From Rhodoferax sp. (lineage in GTDB: Bacteria; Pseudomonadota; Gammaproteobacteria; Burkholderiales; Burkholderiaceae_C): a stretch of 64,000 bases of DNA. The stretch is taken from positions 1-64,000 of the forward strand of contig JAIFLV010000013.1 in assembly GCA_020048895.1 (NCBI GenBank), in the 5' to 3' direction. Of this stretch, positions 63,081 to 64,000 are shown in pieces. Below the pieces are notes generated by a model, which searched no databases, was not told the origin of the DNA, and saw only the letters and a program-made list of their open reading frames with translations. Position 1 is the first letter of the stretch. Each line of letters begins with the position of its first letter. A program made the translations under genes and the position numbers.

Positions 63081-63201
63081 TGCGGTTGGTGCGACAGCAC
63101 ACCGACAGGGACGCCACGCCCTGTTCTTCATACACGTTTTTCCCTTGGGGCAAAGTGACGTGTGTGTCCCATTTTGAGTGAAGAGTAGACGCCGGACACA
63201 A
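62977..63201 (-). CDS. lmo0937-like small membrane protein, possibly degraded
   Basis: The last ~30 codons (IGGLIHIRLVVAVVFVLLRI, then IRGRRIL) match the end of the lmo0937/DUF5670-type small membrane proteins, which are about 50 residues. The upstream ~40 codons do not match the usual first helix, so the gene may be truncated and joined to foreign sequence. Its 3' end overlaps the AbiEi/ATPase chimera on the other strand. Confidence 0.45.
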   Translation of the reverse strand: MCPASTLHSKWDTHVTLPQGKNVYEEQGVASLSVCCRTNRTICLIGSIGGLIHIRLVVAVVFVLLRIIRGRRIL

Positions 63202-63308
63202 ACAAGAGAGACTGTCCCGAGTCTTGCTTTAGCCCTTCAAATTCAGAACAGCAGGGGCGTTGGTTGCGCAGAGTGTTGGCTGCAAAAGGACGCGACTGCG
63301 CCCGTTAT

Positions 63309-64000
63309 TCATCGCATTGGTTCGCCCGCGATAACCCGCCCATTCAGTGGATAAGCCGGATCGGTATACCCCGGGGTGGATGGATGCCCGGGACATACGA
63401 AACTGTCTACCAGTTGCTCATCTTCTGCCGTCACCGCGTAGTCCAGTGCTGGCACGTAGTCTTCCCACTGGCTGAGCGTTCGCGGCCCGGCAATGACGGA
63501 GCTGACCACAGGGTTTGCCAACACCCACGCCGTTGCAAACTGCGCCAGAGTGACGCCCCGCGCTTCTGCGTGACGCGCCAGCTGCTGTGCAATGACAAGT
63601 GATTCCTGGCGAAATTCGGTCTCCACCATGCGTCGGTCGGCACGGCCGGCCCGCGTGGAAGGATCGGGCTGCTGCCCGGGTTGGTACTTGCCCGTCAGCA
63701 CGCCACGCGCGATCGGGCTATACGGGGCCACACCAATGCCGTAATACTGGCAGGCCGGCAACACTTCGACTTCCGGCATGCGGTTGAGCAGGTTGTAGTA
63801 GGGCTGGCATACCACGGGTTGAGGCATGCCAAGTTGACCCGCCAGACGTACCGTTTCGGCGATACGCCAGCCTCGGAAATTGGACAACCCCCAATAGCGT
63901 ATCTTTCCTGCGCGCAACAGGGCGTCCAGTGCACGCAAGGGCTCCTCCAGATCCATGCCGTTTTCGTCACGGTGCAGGTAAAGAATGTCTACAAAGTCGG
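63309..64000 (-). CDS. aldo/keto reductase (5' end outside window)
   Basis: The frame is open to the window edge; 230 codons are visible. DFVDILYLHRDENG is the conserved strand with the catalytic-site histidine, followed by ALLRAGKIRYWGLSNFRGWR, YNLLNRMPEVEVLPACQYYG, GVAPYSPIARGVLTGKY and the cofactor-binding C-terminus (FATAWVLANPVVSSVIAGPR). It is an NADPH-dependent carbonyl reductase of the AKR superfamily; substrate unknown. The N-terminal barrel strands with the catalytic Asp/Tyr lie beyond position 64000. Confidence 0.9.
   Translation of the reverse strand, partial: DFVDILYLHRDENGMDLEEPLRALDALLRAGKIRYWGLSNFRGWRIAETVRLAGQLGMPQPVVCQPYYNLLNRMPEVEVLPACQYYGIGVAPYSPIARGVLTGKYQPGQQPDPSTRAGRADRRMVETEFRQESLVIAQQLARHAEARGVTLAQFATAWVLANPVVSSVIAGPRTLSQWEDYVPALDYAVTAEDEQLVDSFVCPGHPSTPGYTDPAYPLNGRVIAGEPMR

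Noticed and set aside
59432-63201. Integrative element attached at tRNA-Ser
   Set aside because: I found no second copy of the tRNA 3' end and no integrase; only the IS1595-like unit has defined ends.

Overview
The window looks like a high-G+C betaproteobacterial chromosome, most likely Burkholderiales/Comamonadaceae and Rhodoferax-like. The evidence is the DUF3460 gene next to scpA, the conserved smr-radC-fkpB-ispH-serS order, DUF3305/DUF3306 genes beside a formate dehydrogenase operon, and short interspersed repeats of a kind I associate with this family. The species assignment is inference.

Layout. 1-3379 (minus strand): panB, an acetyl-CoA hydrolase/transferase, scpA and a DUF3460 gene. 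3513-10705 (plus): a six-gene, translationally coupled hydrogenase-4-like operon (hyfB, C, E, F, G, I). Its large subunit has lost all four cysteines that would hold the NiFe site, so it is an energy-converting hydrogenase-related (Ehr-type) complex and not a hydrogenase. 10729-24311: a DMT exporter, a KTSC-domain protein, a diguanylate cyclase, a CPA-type antiporter with an nhaA relic behind it, an envelope/osmotic group (lipoprotein, MscS channel, aquaporin), an M13 peptidase, a CPBP protease and several small secreted proteins or lipoproteins. 24473-28543 (minus): a three-gene pilus-like operon with a pilin-LamG fusion and a GspE ATPase carrying a C-terminal receiver-like domain. 28583-33834: metG, a HicBA-type pair, a patatin phospholipase and apbC.

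33837-49067 is a formate region. It holds accessory genes (DUF3305, DUF3306, a five-cluster ferredoxin-like protein, a TorD chaperone), a Tat-exported membrane formate dehydrogenase (fdhABC with three small companions), fdhD, and a cytoplasmic NAD-linked formate dehydrogenase made of a fused FdsG-FdsB protein and a large alpha subunit. Together these would oxidise formate on both faces of the membrane, with FdhD serving both enzymes. The alpha subunit has two in-frame insertions made of palindromic DNA.

49102-59519: an FtsX-like permease, smr, radC, an inserted hydrolase/araC segment flanked by a second, truncated radC, then fkpB, ispH, serS and tRNA-Ser(CGA). 59520-63201 is accessory DNA: a complete IS1595-like transposon with 25-bp inverted repeats and 8-bp target duplications, whose broken transposase is fused to an HsdR_N-like nuclease remnant; a HigBA-like pair; a TTCCCTG repeat array; and a chimera of AbiEi and P-type ATPase fragments. 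The window ends inside an aldo/keto reductase gene.

One theme crosses the window: a ~57-bp interspersed repeat lies in two intergenic spacers and appears in frame inside hyfG, the fdsGB fusion and radC.
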